64,000 nucleotides of DNA from Flavobacteriales bacterium (GTDB lineage Bacteria > Bacteroidota > Bacteroidia > Flavobacteriales_F > PHOS-HE28): the NCBI GenBank assembly GCA_020635675.1, contig JACJZJ010000005.1, positions 186,001-250,000 of the forward strand, in the 5' to 3' direction. The notes below the pieces were generated by a model. It ran no database searches. It saw only the letters and a program-made list of their open reading frames with translations, and was not told where the DNA came from. Both the position numbers and the translations under genes were made by a program. This document shows, one piece after another, positions 1 through 9,924 of the stretch (its first letter is position 1; each line of letters starts with the position of its first letter).

Positions 1-24
1 TTTGCGCGGCTTTTTCAACAACCC

Positions 25-444
25 ATGGCAGGAGACCGCACCTTCACGATGATCAAGCCCGAGGCCGTGGCCGCCGGGCACGCCGGCAAGATCATCGATA
101 TGATCACTTCCAACGGCTTCCGCATCATCGCGATGCGGTACACCCGGCTCTCTCATCACGAGGCCGGTACGTTCTACGCCGTCCACAAGGATCGTCCTTT
201 CTATGGGGAGCTGGTCGATTACATGGCCAGCGGGCCCATTTTCGCGGCGATCCTGGAAAAGGACAATGCCGTGGAGGACTTTCGCAAATTGATCGGGGCC
301 ACGGACCCTGCCCAGGCCGAGGAGGGCACGATACGGAAGCGTTTCGCAGAGAGCAAGGCGAAGAACGCGGTGCACGGCAGTGACAGTGATGCCAATGCCG
401 CGATCGAAGGGGCCTACTTCTTCAGCAGCCGCGACTGTTTTTGA
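25..444 (+). CDS. ndk: Nucleoside diphosphate kinase
   Basis: Cytosolic enzyme that transfers the gamma phosphate of ATP to nucleoside diphosphates through a phosphohistidine, balancing NTP and dNTP pools. The 139-residue protein has the usual bacterial length. It opens with the family pattern RTFTMIKPEAV, carries the RPFYGELVDYMASGP block, and near the C-terminus has the active-site stretch NAVHGSDS, whose His is the phosphorylated residue. The ATG at 25 fits the family N-terminus. It converges on the dciA-like gene, whose stop lies 7 bp beyond its own. Confidence 0.97.
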   Translation: MAGDRTFTMIKPEAVAAGHAGKIIDMITSNGFRIIAMRYTRLSHHEAGTFYAVHKDRPFYGELVDYMASGPIFAAILEKDNAVEDFRKLIGATDPAQAEEGTIRKRFAESKAKNAVHGSDSDANAAIEGAYFFSSRDCF

Positions 445-451
445 CCACGGC

Positions 452-760
452 TCAGACGAGCACCACTTCACGCACGACCTCACGGCCGAACCGCTCGTTC
501 AGCCGGTCGATCAGTTGTTCCTTCAGATAGCTCAGTTCCTGTCGCAGCGGTGCACTGTCCACGGTGACCGTCAAGCGTCCACGCTTGAGCGAAAGGTCCT
601 TGGTGTGCCGTGCCACCATGCCGCCCGCCACCTCGTCCCAAATGCTGGCCACCTCCTGTTCATCGAGCTTTTCGCGCAGCCCGAAAGAATCGACCATGTC
701 ACCAAGGGCCTCACCCAACGACCGTTCGTTCGAGGGTCTCCATCTGTATGGCTTCGTCAT
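452..760 (-). CDS. DUF721/DciA-like protein (probable replicative helicase loader)
   Basis: 102-residue protein of the DUF721 family. DciA, the ancestral loader of the replicative helicase DnaB, belongs to this family. Visible features are the N-terminal NERSLGEALGDMVDSFGL helix, the W-containing IWDEVAGGMVARHT core typical of DUF721, and a KH-like TVTVDSAPLRQELSYLK segment. The start was placed at the ATG at 760 because residues further upstream are unlike the family. Its 5' end overlaps the end of recF by 50 bp on the same strand, so the two are probably co-transcribed. A recF-DUF721 pairing is also known next to dnaN in other phyla. Helicase loading itself is inferred. Confidence 0.8.
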   Translation of the reverse strand: MTKPYRWRPSNERSLGEALGDMVDSFGLREKLDEQEVASIWDEVAGGMVARHTKDLSLKRGRLTVTVDSAPLRQELSYLKEQLIDRLNERFGREVVREVVLV

Positions 761-1844
761 GGGCAAGGTGGAAAAAGCGGACGTCCAGGTCGAGCCCGTC
801 CAGGGCCCGGTGCAGCCGTTGGGCATCGGTGTCCGTGATCAGGACCTGACCGAAGCGATGCCCGCCCAGGAGTTGCAGAAGGTGTCGCATCCGTTGCGGA
901 TCGATCTTGTCGAATATATCGTCCAGCATCAGCAGGGGCTTTCCCCCTGAGCGTTCCCGGGTCAGATCGAACTGGGCCAGCTTCAATGCGATGAGAAAGG
1001 TCTTCTGCTGGCCCTGCGAGCCGAAACGTTTCATGGGGCGACCATCGATGAGGAACACCAGGTCGTCCTTGTGGACGCCTGCCGTGGTATGGAGCGCGGC
1101 GCGGTCCCGCTCCCAAGAGCGGTGCAGCAACTCCGCCATCGGGGTCGATCCGAGTTCCGTGCGGTACTCCAGCGCGATCTGCTCGGGACCCGCGCTGATC
1201 CCTTGATAGTGTTGCACGACCAAGGGGACCAGCTCGTTCAGGAACGCCCTTCGCCCCGCATGCACCACCGTGCCATGGGCGATCAGCTGGTCGTCCCACG
1301 GCTCCAGATCGGCCGCTGCTCCCCCACCCTGTTCCGCCATGCGTTTCAGCATCACATTGCGCTGCGCCAATGCACGGTTGTAGCGCACCAGGGCGTTCAA
1401 ATAAGCCCGGTCGAACTGGGCGATCAGCCCATCGAGGAACTTGCGACGGAGCTCCGATCCCTCGAGCACCAGTTGCCCGTCGTAGGGTGTGATCATCACG
1501 CAGGGATAGCGCCCCACATGGTCGGCCAGACGCTCGTATTCCTTTTTGTTGCGCAGGAAGACCTTTCGCTGCCCACGTCGCACGCTGCAGCTCAGTTCAT
1601 CATCGTCCTCTCCGGCCACCACTCCCTTTACCAGAAAGACGTCCTCGCCATGCCGGATGTTGTTCTGATCGATCGGATCGAAATAGCTCTTGCACAGAGA
1701 GAGATAGTGCACGGCGTCGAGCAGGTTGGTCTTCCCCACCCCGTTCGGACCGATGAAGCAGTTCACCTGGGGGCCCAGCTGCAGGTCGGCTTCCACATGG
1801 TTGCGGAAGTGCATCAGGGAAAGGCGCCTTAGCTGGACATGCAT
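711..1844 (-). CDS. recF: DNA replication/repair protein RecF
   Basis: ABC/SMC-like ATPase that helps load RecA at single-strand gaps in the RecFOR pathway. Of 377 residues, the N-terminal FRNH and GPNGVGKT (Walker A, about residues 32-39) and the C-terminal PLLMLDDIFDKID (Walker B/D-loop) are clear, as is GSQGQQKT, the signature-motif region. The ATG at 1844 was preferred over an upstream extension because MHVQLRRLSLMHFRNH matches the family N-terminus. A TATCTTTG box ends 7 nt before this ATG. The gene diverges from the TPR gene and overlaps the dciA-like gene downstream. Confidence 0.96.
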   Translation of the reverse strand: MHVQLRRLSLMHFRNHVEADLQLGPQVNCFIGPNGVGKTNLLDAVHYLSLCKSYFDPIDQNNIRHGEDVFLVKGVVAGEDDDELSCSVRRGQRKVFLRNKKEYERLADHVGRYPCVMITPYDGQLVLEGSELRRKFLDGLIAQFDRAYLNALVRYNRALAQRNVMLKRMAEQGGGAAADLEPWDDQLIAHGTVVHAGRRAFLNELVPLVVQHYQGISAGPEQIALEYRTELGSTPMAELLHRSWERDRAALHTTAGVHKDDLVFLIDGRPMKRFGSQGQQKTFLIALKLAQFDLTRERSGGKPLLMLDDIFDKIDPQRMRHLLQLLGGHRFGQVLITDTDAQRLHRALDGLDLDVRFFHLAHDEAIQMETLERTVVG

Positions 1845-1851
1845 TGCCGGC

Positions 1852-1859
1852 CAAAGATA
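1852..1859 (-). promoter_or_regulatory. -7 promoter box upstream of recF
   Basis: TATCTTTG on the minus strand matches the Bacteroidota -7 consensus TAnnTTTG and ends 7 nt before the recF ATG. No clear -33 TTG is seen at the usual spacing. If used, the transcript would be leaderless or nearly so. Confidence 0.55.
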
Positions 1860-1952
1860 GACCGGGTGGGTGCGGGACGGTCGTCGGGCACCGTCGCCGG
1901 CACCCGACGACCGACGGCTCCACGTCCCCCTTTCGCTTTCAGGGTGAACAGC

Positions 1953-1960
1953 TACCTTTG
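1953..1960 (+). promoter_or_regulatory. -7 promoter box upstream of the TPR gene
   Basis: TACCTTTG matches TAnnTTTG and lies 24 nt before the ATG at 1985, a usual Bacteroidota distance. It would drive the TPR gene-ribH unit. Confidence 0.55.
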
Positions 1961-1984
1961 CGCCTCTTTCCACAGAACGCCCCC

Positions 1985-2674
1985 ATGGCCAGCAAGCACG
2001 ATCGGAAGGACGAACAGCACGACCTGGACCTCGGTGAGGTATACAGCCGGACCGAGCTTTTCCTGGAAAAGAACAAGCGCGCCGTGAGCATGGCCGTCAC
2101 CGGGATCCTGGTGGTGGTCGCGGCCGTGCTCGGATACAAGCGGTTCTATGCCGAGCCGCGTGCCAAGGAAGCCGCCGACCTGATCTGGAAGGCCCAATAC
2201 TACTTCGAGATCGATTCACTGGACCTGGCCATCAACGGTGACGGCAATTACTTCGGTTTCCAGTACATCGCCGACGAGTACGGAAGCACCCCGAGCGGCG
2301 AGCTGGCCAAATACTACCTCGGCAACTGCTACCTCCAAAAGGGGGATTTCGGGACCGCGATCGACTATTTCAAGAAGGCGGACCTCGACGACGACATCCT
2401 GAGCGTGATGGCCGTCGGCTGCATTGGTGACGCCTACGTGCAACTGGACCAACCCAAGGAGGCCATCGACCAGTTCGAGAAAGCGGCGAACATGCGCACC
2501 AACGACATGACCACGCCGATGTACCTGATGAAGGCCGGGATCCTCTACCAGCAGAACGGGGACTGGGCGAAAGCCGCGAAGGCCTTCCGCCGTGTCGCCA
2601 AGGACTTCCCCGCTTCACCGGACGCCAACCAGGCGAAGAAGTACGCCGCCCGCGCCGAGGCGATGGCCGGGTGA
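1985..2674 (+). CDS. Tetratricopeptide repeat membrane protein
   Basis: 229-residue protein with one N-terminal membrane helix (about residues 35-55, AVSMAVTGILVVVAAVLGY) after a charged, histidine-rich cytosolic head, followed by TPR units (for example AKYYLGNCYLQKGDFGTAIDYF and MAVGCIGDAYVQLDQPKEAIDQF). It resembles the YfgM/ancillary-translocon style of a single helix plus TPRs, so a role in envelope protein handling is possible but inferred. The ATG at 1985 was chosen because it begins the charged head and follows a TACCTTTG box. ribH starts 4 bp after its stop. Confidence 0.85.
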   Translation: MASKHDRKDEQHDLDLGEVYSRTELFLEKNKRAVSMAVTGILVVVAAVLGYKRFYAEPRAKEAADLIWKAQYYFEIDSLDLAINGDGNYFGFQYIADEYGSTPSGELAKYYLGNCYLQKGDFGTAIDYFKKADLDDDILSVMAVGCIGDAYVQLDQPKEAIDQFEKAANMRTNDMTTPMYLMKAGILYQQNGDWAKAAKAFRRVAKDFPASPDANQAKKYAARAEAMAG

Positions 2675-2678
2675 TCCC

Positions 2679-3173
2679 ATGGCCACTGCCGAACATCCCC
2701 TCTCCAACTACGACCCGACCAGCGTCCCCAGTGGCGCTGGTCGTCGTTTCGGCCTGGTGGTGAGCGAATGGAACCGGGAGATCACCGAGGCGCTGCACCA
2801 GGGCGCAAGGCGGACCCTGATGGAACATGGTGCGGCCGAAGCCGACCTGCTGGAGGTGTGGGTGCCCGGCAGCTTTGAGCTCGCGGTCGGTGCACAGATC
2901 CTGATCGAAGCCAATGCCCTACATGGCGTGATCTGCCTGGGCAGCATCGTTCGTGGTGAGACCCCGCATTTCGACTACGTGTGCCAGGCCACGGCCAAGG
3001 GCATCATGGATGTGGGTCTGAAACACGGGGTACCCGTGATCTTCGGCGTGCTCACGGACGACAACATGGACCAGGCCCGTGCACGCTCCGGCGGCAGGTA
3101 TGGCAACAAGGGTGTGGACTGCGCCGTGGCCGCACTGAAGATGGCAGAGTTGCGCAACCGGTCCAAGGCATAG
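2679..3173 (+). CDS. ribH: 6,7-dimethyl-8-ribityllumazine synthase
   Basis: Penultimate enzyme of riboflavin synthesis: it condenses 5-amino-6-ribitylaminouracil with dihydroxybutanone phosphate, usually as a 60-mer shell or pentamer. 164 residues, with the family blocks RFGLVVSEWN, WVPGSFELAVGA, GSIVRGETPHFDYV (catalytic His region) and PVIFGVLTDDNMDQA. The start at 2679 follows the TPR stop by 4 bp, and upstream in-frame sequence belongs to the TPR gene. The short gap suggests one transcript with that gene. Confidence 0.96.
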   Translation: MATAEHPLSNYDPTSVPSGAGRRFGLVVSEWNREITEALHQGARRTLMEHGAAEADLLEVWVPGSFELAVGAQILIEANALHGVICLGSIVRGETPHFDYVCQATAKGIMDVGLKHGVPVIFGVLTDDNMDQARARSGGRYGNKGVDCAVAALKMAELRNRSKA

Positions 3174-3236
3174 TTCCGGGTCCGACACAGGGATGGTCCC
3201 CCGACCTCGGGCGAACTGCCAACTTCCAGCCGACGT

Positions 3237-3244
3237 TAACTTGC
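3237..3244 (+). promoter_or_regulatory. -7-like box upstream of acs
   Basis: TAACTTGC, a variant of TAnnTTTG, ends only 5 nt before the chosen acs ATG. It is one of several boxes in this window placed too close to the start codon to leave room for a normal leader. Confidence 0.35.
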
Positions 3245-3249
3245 CTGGC

Positions 3250-5154
<1,905 letters not shown>

Positions 5155-5167
5155 CGACCTTCATGGC

Positions 5168-5608
5168 ATGGACGATCACCTCAAGGACAGCTTCTCCGAA
5201 GGCAGACGCATCAGTCCCAAGCTGGCCGAAGGGAAGAAGAACTTCCTGATCGACATCGACGGGACGATCTGCGAGGACATCCCCAACGAGGAGCCGGAAC
5301 GCATGGCCACTGCCAAGCTCTTCGACGGTGCGCTGGAGACCTGCAACAAATGGTACGCGGAAGGACACATCATCACCTTCTTCACTTCACGCACCGAGGA
5401 GCACCGCGCGGTGACCACCGACTGGCTGGACCGGCACGGCTTCAAGTACCACGGCATCGTCTTCGGCAAGCCGCGCGGCGGCAACTACCACTGGATCGAC
5501 AACCACATCGTGCGCGCCACGCGCTACAACGGGCGGTTCACGGACCTGGTGAAAAAGGAGGCGACGATCGAGGTGTTCCAGGAGGATCGACCGAACACCG
5601 GTCCTTGA
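5168..5608 (+). CDS. HAD-superfamily hydrolase-like protein
   Basis: 146-residue protein with a HAD motif I, NFLIDIDGTICEDI (nucleophile Asp followed by the acid/base Asp), then TFFTSRTEEHRAVT (motif II Ser/Thr) and WIDNHIVRATRY towards the end. Such short HAD proteins are common in Bacteroidota and are often labelled, doubtfully, phosphoheptose isomerase. The substrate is unknown. The gene follows acs by 13 bp, so co-transcription is likely, but I see no metabolic link. Confidence 0.75.
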   Translation: MDDHLKDSFSEGRRISPKLAEGKKNFLIDIDGTICEDIPNEEPERMATAKLFDGALETCNKWYAEGHIITFFTSRTEEHRAVTTDWLDRHGFKYHGIVFGKPRGGNYHWIDNHIVRATRYNGRFTDLVKKEATIEVFQEDRPNTGP

Positions 5609-5619
5609 TCCTCAGGCCC

Positions 5620-6195
5620 CTACCGTTCCCATCTGATGGACCATAGTCCGCGCAGATCGCCCATGCCATAGCCGGTGGCGGCATCGCCTGGATAGCGCTG
5701 CTGGATGGCCGCCAGCGTGGTGCTGTCGATGTCCCTTCCCGGAACGCCATGGCACCTGAGACAGGCCGGCATGTTGATCAGGATGGGCTGGTAGTAGGCC
5801 ACACTATCGCCGAGGAGTACGACCTGTGAGGTGATCCGCATACCAGGCGTACCCTTGGCCAGCAGGTCCAGCACCTCGCCCAACCGGCGCTGCTCGTCCG
5901 CATCCGGGGCATCGTGCGGTGCGCGGATCTTGTCGCTGGTGCGCCTGATCCGCAAACCCTTTGCGGAGGACAATGAGTCCAGCAGGGGGAGCGCGGCGAG
6001 GGAACAGTATTCCACGGCGTGGGCCGGTCCACCCGCCTGCATCGCATCCTGCAAACGGCCCGATAACTGCTGGAAAGCGGCAAGTGCGATCCCGCCACCG
6101 TGTTCCAGAGCGGCCTGCTCATCGAAGGGGGCCTGCCGCTCCTCGCAGGAAGCCATCAGGACGATCGCAGCAAGTATGCAAGACCCTTGGCGCAT
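5620..6195 (-). CDS. DUF3365/Tll0287-like haem-binding lipoprotein
   Basis: 191-residue lipoprotein precursor. The signal peptide ends in a lipobox-like VLMASC (Cys about residue 17). The C-terminal half has the single c-type haem motif CLRCH and the surrounding IRRTSDKIRAP...YYQPI...CLRCHG layout typical of the Tll0287-like haem domain, usually found in sensors or redox proteins. Here it is free-standing in the periplasm, so a small cytochrome-like or sensory role is inferred. The start at 6195 (MRQGSCILAA) was chosen because it begins the signal peptide. folD lies upstream on the same strand with a 40 bp gap. Confidence 0.72.
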   Translation of the reverse strand: MRQGSCILAAIVLMASCEERQAPFDEQAALEHGGGIALAAFQQLSGRLQDAMQAGGPAHAVEYCSLAALPLLDSLSSAKGLRIRRTSDKIRAPHDAPDADEQRRLGEVLDLLAKGTPGMRITSQVVLLGDSVAYYQPILINMPACLRCHGVPGRDIDSTTLAAIQQRYPGDAATGYGMGDLRGLWSIRWER

Positions 6196-6235
6196 GATGC
6201 GAAGCTGATGCTTCTGAGCGGGCGGTCGCACTTCG

Positions 6236-7123
6236 CTACCCCTTCGCCGCCTTCAGTGTGTTCAGCAGTAAACTGGTGATGGTCATGGGCCCCACGCCGC
6301 CGGGCACGGGACTGATCCAGGAGCACTTCGGCGCGACCTCGTCGAACTTCACGTCGCCGACCAGACGGAAGCCGCTCTTCTTCGAGGCGTCGGGTATGCG
6401 GTGGATGCCCACATCGACCACCACGGCCCCTTCCTTCACCATGTCGGCCGTGACGAACTCCGGCCTGCCGATGGCCGGCACCAGGATGTCGGCCTGGCGG
6501 GTGATGGCGGCGAGGTCCTTCGTGCGGCTGTGCGTGAGCGTCACCGTGCAGTTGCCCGGATAGCTGTTCCGGCTCATGAGGATGCTCATCGGCGTGCCCA
6601 CGATATGGCTGCGGCCGATCACCACGCAGTGTTTGCCCGCGGTCTCGATGCTGTAGTGGCGGAACAGTTCCACGATGCCGGCCGGGGTGGCGGGCAGGAA
6701 GCCCGGCAGGCCCAGCACCATGCGGCCGATGTTGTCCGGATGGAAGCCATCGACATCCTTCCGCGGGTCGATCGCCAGGGTCACGCGTTCCTCGTCGATG
6801 TGCGACGGCAGGGGCAGTTGCACGATGAAACCATCCAGTTCGGGGTCGTGGTTCAGCGCGCGGACCAGGTCCAGCAGTTCCTCCTCGGAGGTGGATACCG
6901 GTCGCGCGATCAGTGTGCTGCGGAAGCCCACCTCCTCGCAGGCCTTCACCTTGCTGGCCACATAGGTCCTGCTGGCCCCGTCGTCACCCACCAGCACAGC
7001 CGCCAGATGGGGCGGTCGTCCGTACCTCCCTTTCACCTGCTGCACCTCCCCCGCGATCTGTTCGCGGATGGCCTTCGAGGCGCGCTTGCCGTCCAGGAGC
7101 TGATACGTGGTGGTCACGTCCAT
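6236..7123 (-). CDS. folD: Bifunctional methylenetetrahydrofolate dehydrogenase/cyclohydrolase
   Basis: Interconverts 5,10-methylene-THF and 10-formyl-THF using NADP, supplying one-carbon units for purines and formyl-Met. 295 residues. Diagnostic motifs are TYVASKVKACEEVGF (catalytic Lys of the YxxxK pattern), GFIVQLPLPSHI and VIGRSHIVGTPMSILM (nucleotide-binding region), ending with PVPGGVGPMT. A TACCTTCA box sits 9 nt upstream of the ATG. ffh lies 28 bp further upstream on the same strand. Confidence 0.97.
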   Translation of the reverse strand: MDVTTTYQLLDGKRASKAIREQIAGEVQQVKGRYGRPPHLAAVLVGDDGASRTYVASKVKACEEVGFRSTLIARPVSTSEEELLDLVRALNHDPELDGFIVQLPLPSHIDEERVTLAIDPRKDVDGFHPDNIGRMVLGLPGFLPATPAGIVELFRHYSIETAGKHCVVIGRSHIVGTPMSILMSRNSYPGNCTVTLTHSRTKDLAAITRQADILVPAIGRPEFVTADMVKEGAVVVDVGIHRIPDASKKSGFRLVGDVKFDEVAPKCSWISPVPGGVGPMTITSLLLNTLKAAKG

Positions 7124-7151
7124 ACAGGGGTATGAAGGTAGCCGATCGGCC

Positions 7152-8492
7152 TCAACGCTTCATGCCCTGCATCGCCTGCATCTGCCGCATCATGTTCTGC
7201 ATCTTGCTCTTGTCGCCCATCACCTTCATCATCTTGCGGGTCTCCTCGAACTGTTTCATCAGCTTGTTCACCTCCTCGATGCCTCGACCGCTGCCTTTTG
7301 CCAGGCGCTGACGGCGGCTGCCATTGATCACGCTCGGGCTGCGGCGCTCCTCCGGCGTCATGCTGTGGATGATGGCCTCGATGCCCTTGAACGCATCATC
7401 GGGGACGTCCAGGTCCTTCATCGCCTTGCCCATGCCGGGCAGCATGCCCAGCAGGTCCTTCATGTTGCCCATCTTCTTGATCTGGGCGATCTGGTCCAGG
7501 AAATCGTCGAAGCCGAACTGGTCCTTCGCGATCTTCTTGTGCAGCTTGCGCGCCTCCTCCTCGTCGAACTGTTCCTGGGCGCGTTCCACCAGGCTCACCA
7601 CATCGCCCATGCCCAGGATGCGGCCGGCCATGCGGTCGGGGTGGAACTCGTCCAGCGCCTCCATCTTCTCACCCGTGCCGATGAACTTGATCGGCTTGTC
7701 CACCACGCTGCGGATGCTCAGCGCCGCGCCACCGCGGGCGTCGCCGTCCAACTTGGTCAGCACCACCCCGTCGATGTCCAGCCGGTCGTTGAACGCCTTG
7801 GCGGTGTTCACCGCGTCCTGGCCGGTCATCGCGTCCACCACGAAGAGCGTCTCCTGCGGCTGGACCGCCTTCTTGATCCGCGCGATCTCGTCCATCATCT
7901 GCTCGTCGATCGCCAGACGACCGGCGGTGTCGATGATCACGGCAGTGTGGCCGTGGTCCTTCGCGTGCTTGATGCCCGCCTTGGCGATGGCCACGGCATC
8001 CTTGTTCTCGCGTTCGCTGTACACGTCGATCCCCAGCTGCGTGCCCAGCGTCTCCAACTGGTCGATGGCCGCGGGGCGGTAGATGTCGCACGCCACCAGC
8101 AGCGGCTTGCGGCCCTTCTTGCGCAGGTGGTTGGCCAGCTTCCCGCTGAAGGTCGTCTTCCCCGAGCCCTGCAGGCCGCTCATCAGCACCACGGTGGGGT
8201 TGCCACCCAGGTCGATCCCCTTGTTCCGGCCGCCCATCAGCTCGGCCAGCTCGTCGTGGGTGATCTTCACCAGCAGCTGCTGCGGGCTCACCGCGTTGAT
8301 CACGTTCTGGCCCAGGGCCTTCTCCTTCACGCGATCGGTGAAGTCCTTGGCGGTCTTGAAGTTCACGTCGGCGTCCAGCAGCGCACGGCGAATCTCCTTC
8401 ATGGTCTCCGCCACGTTGATCTCCGTGATCTTGCCCTGGCCCTTCAGCACCTTGAAGGCGCGCTCCAGCTTGTCGCTCAGGTTCTCGAACAT
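7152..8492 (-). CDS. ffh: Signal recognition particle protein Ffh (SRP54)
   Basis: GTPase that binds 4.5S RNA and signal sequences and hands nascent membrane proteins to FtsY. 446 residues in N, G and M domain order. The G domain carries GLQGSGKTTFSGKLA (G1), DTAGR (G3) and TKLDGDARGG (G4 region). The methionine-rich M domain is evident at the C-terminus (KMMKVMGDKSKMQNMMRQ, then MQAMQGM). The start is supported by MFENLSDKLERAFK, a universal Ffh N-terminus. A perfect TACTTTTG box lies 18 nt upstream. Confidence 0.98.
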   Translation of the reverse strand: MFENLSDKLERAFKVLKGQGKITEINVAETMKEIRRALLDADVNFKTAKDFTDRVKEKALGQNVINAVSPQQLLVKITHDELAELMGGRNKGIDLGGNPTVVLMSGLQGSGKTTFSGKLANHLRKKGRKPLLVACDIYRPAAIDQLETLGTQLGIDVYSERENKDAVAIAKAGIKHAKDHGHTAVIIDTAGRLAIDEQMMDEIARIKKAVQPQETLFVVDAMTGQDAVNTAKAFNDRLDIDGVVLTKLDGDARGGAALSIRSVVDKPIKFIGTGEKMEALDEFHPDRMAGRILGMGDVVSLVERAQEQFDEEEARKLHKKIAKDQFGFDDFLDQIAQIKKMGNMKDLLGMLPGMGKAMKDLDVPDDAFKGIEAIIHSMTPEERRSPSVINGSRRQRLAKGSGRGIEEVNKLMKQFEETRKMMKVMGDKSKMQNMMRQMQAMQGMKR

Positions 8493-8510
8493 GTCTATCG
8501 GAAAGGGTCA

Positions 8511-8518
8511 CAAAAGTA
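8511..8518 (-). promoter_or_regulatory. -7 promoter box upstream of ffh
   Basis: TACTTTTG on the minus strand, matching TAnnTTTG, 18 nt before the ffh ATG. No -33 TTG at a convincing spacing. Confidence 0.55.
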
Positions 8519-8615
8519 GCGTCCGCGCGCGGCCCTGCGGGTGAACACGGTGGACGGGGTGCGCCACCGTGTCCACCTGAGCGAATGCAGGTCGGGTTCT
8601 TTGCTGCGGGTGTTT

Positions 8616-8790
8616 TGGGCGTGCCCCTCTCCCACCCACAAAGCCACCACACGGGTCGGGTGCTCCGCTACAGCCTGCTTGCCGTGTACGGCGGTCGCGG
8701 CACTGCGGTGGCTTCCTTTGGTCGCCTCCTCGTTGCACGCGCCCGCAAGGCCATGTCGGCGCGGGGCTGCCGCTTCGCCCCCTCACGCGA
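8616..8790 (+). repeat. Intergenic element resembling a recurrent Bacteroidota repeat/structured RNA
   Basis: This fills most of the roughly 340 bp gap between ffh and the next gene, in which no coding potential is evident. It reads GGGCGTGCCCC, then ACGGGTCGGGTGCTCCGCTA, then after a variable middle GGGGCTGCCGCTTCGCC and CCTCACGCG. From memory, this ordered set of blocks recurs between genes in Bacteroidota. The variable part contains a possible stem, GCCACC (8643-8648) with GGTGGC (8707-8712). It may be an RNA gene or a mobile repeat. I cannot confirm copies elsewhere in this genome. The Rfam Flavo-1 motif is one candidate to test. Confidence 0.5.
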
Positions 8791-8831
8791 AATGCACATC
8801 CCAACATGATCCACAGTCCCGACCTTTCGCC

Positions 8832-9308
8832 ATGCGTTCCATCCAAGCTGTTCTGAGCGTGGCTATTCTCTCCGCCTGCACCCATCGACCTGCGCTTTCA
8901 ACCCCAACGCCCGCCACGCCCAACATCCTCACCTCCACCATCGCCGCCCTCGATAGCGCCCTCTTCGCCGCTTTCAACGCGCAGGACACGGCGGCGCTCG
9001 GCACCTGGTTCACACCCGACCTGGAGTTCTACCACGACAAGAGCGGCCTCGCCGACCACGACGGCACCATGGCGGGTTTCCAGCACCTCTTCACCCAGCC
9101 CACCACGGCGGACATGCACCGCACGCTGGTGCCCGGCACCATGGAGGTGTATCCCCTCGGCGACTTTGGCGCCCTGGAGGTGTGCCAACACCGCTTCACA
9201 CATACCGAGGATGGCCAAGTGGTGAGCGGCGTGTTCAAGAACATCATGATCTGGCGGAAGGACAGCACGGGCTACAGGGTGAGTCGCGTGATCAGCTACG
9301 ATCATTGA
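8832..9308 (+). CDS. SnoaL/DUF4440-like lipoprotein
   Basis: 158-residue precursor with a lipoprotein signal (AVLSVAILSACTH, Cys about residue 15) and a proline/threonine-rich spacer. The rest looks like an NTF2/SnoaL-fold domain of the DUF4440 type: ALDSALFAAFNAQDTAALGTWFTPDLEFYHDKSGL, HRFTHTEDGQ and FKNIMIWRKDSTGYRVSRVISYDH. Members often act as small ligand-binding or ketosteroid-isomerase-like proteins; no substrate can be named. The ATG at 8832 was chosen because it begins the signal peptide. The in-frame upstream extension falls in the repeat element. Confidence 0.72.
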   Translation: MRSIQAVLSVAILSACTHRPALSTPTPATPNILTSTIAALDSALFAAFNAQDTAALGTWFTPDLEFYHDKSGLADHDGTMAGFQHLFTQPTTADMHRTLVPGTMEVYPLGDFGALEVCQHRFTHTEDGQVVSGVFKNIMIWRKDSTGYRVSRVISYDH

Positions 9309-9385
9309 AGGAGCTTGCCTGTTGACGACCTTCGGTCCTGCTCACTGCGGATCAGGTAACGAACCTTGCCCCATACCTTCCTTTC

Positions 9386-9913
9386 ATGAACAGCGAAGAC
9401 CTCCGCGCCCTGCAGGCGCCCTTGAAGGAGCGCTACCGGAACGAACCGGGTGCCGCCCGGATCACCCTGAAGGCCGAGGGCCTTGTGGGCGAGAACGTGT
9501 CGTGCAGCGTGGAGACCGGCCGTGCGCTGGTGGCCGCCGGGCTGCATCCCGCCACCGGTGGTGATGGCCTGCACGTGTGCAGCGGCGACATGTTGTTGCA
9601 GTCGCTCGTGGCCTGTGCGGGCGTGACGATGAACGCGGTCGCCACGTCGCTGAAGATCCCCATCGATGAGGCCACGGTCCGTGCGGAGGGCGAGCTCGAT
9701 TTTCGCGGCACGCTGGGTGTCGACAAGACCGCTTCCGTGGGATTCGACACCATCCGGCTGACCTTCGCCATCCGTTCCAACGCCAGCGAAGAACAACTGG
9801 CCACGTTGCAGAAGCTCACCGAACGGTATTGCGTGGTTTACCAGACCTTGCGGAACGCACCGGCGATCGAGGTGCAGGTGCGACCCGCCGACCCCAACGA
9901 CCCCGTTCCTTAG
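9386..9913 (+). CDS. OsmC family peroxiredoxin-like protein
   Basis: 175-residue OsmC/Ohr-fold protein. It has the two conserved redox cysteines, C77 in LLQSLVACAGVTM and C149 in TERYCVVYQTLR, giving the thiol pair used against organic hydroperoxides in this family. A TACCTTCC box ends 4 nt before the ATG. yaaA, also an oxidative-stress gene in other bacteria, lies next to it on the opposite strand. A second, shorter OsmC protein is encoded near 36.3 kb. Confidence 0.85.
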   Translation: MNSEDLRALQAPLKERYRNEPGAARITLKAEGLVGENVSCSVETGRALVAAGLHPATGGDGLHVCSGDMLLQSLVACAGVTMNAVATSLKIPIDEATVRAEGELDFRGTLGVDKTASVGFDTIRLTFAIRSNASEEQLATLQKLTERYCVVYQTLRNAPAIEVQVRPADPNDPVP

Positions 9914-9924
9914 ACTGCCGTCCG

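Noticed and set aside
7107..8519. 470-codon open frame on the plus strand
   Set aside because: Antisense of ffh; no recognisable domain.
8541..8831. N-terminal extension of the SnoaL-like lipoprotein
   Set aside because: The extension overlaps the intergenic element and would hide the lipoprotein signal peptide behind 97 residues.
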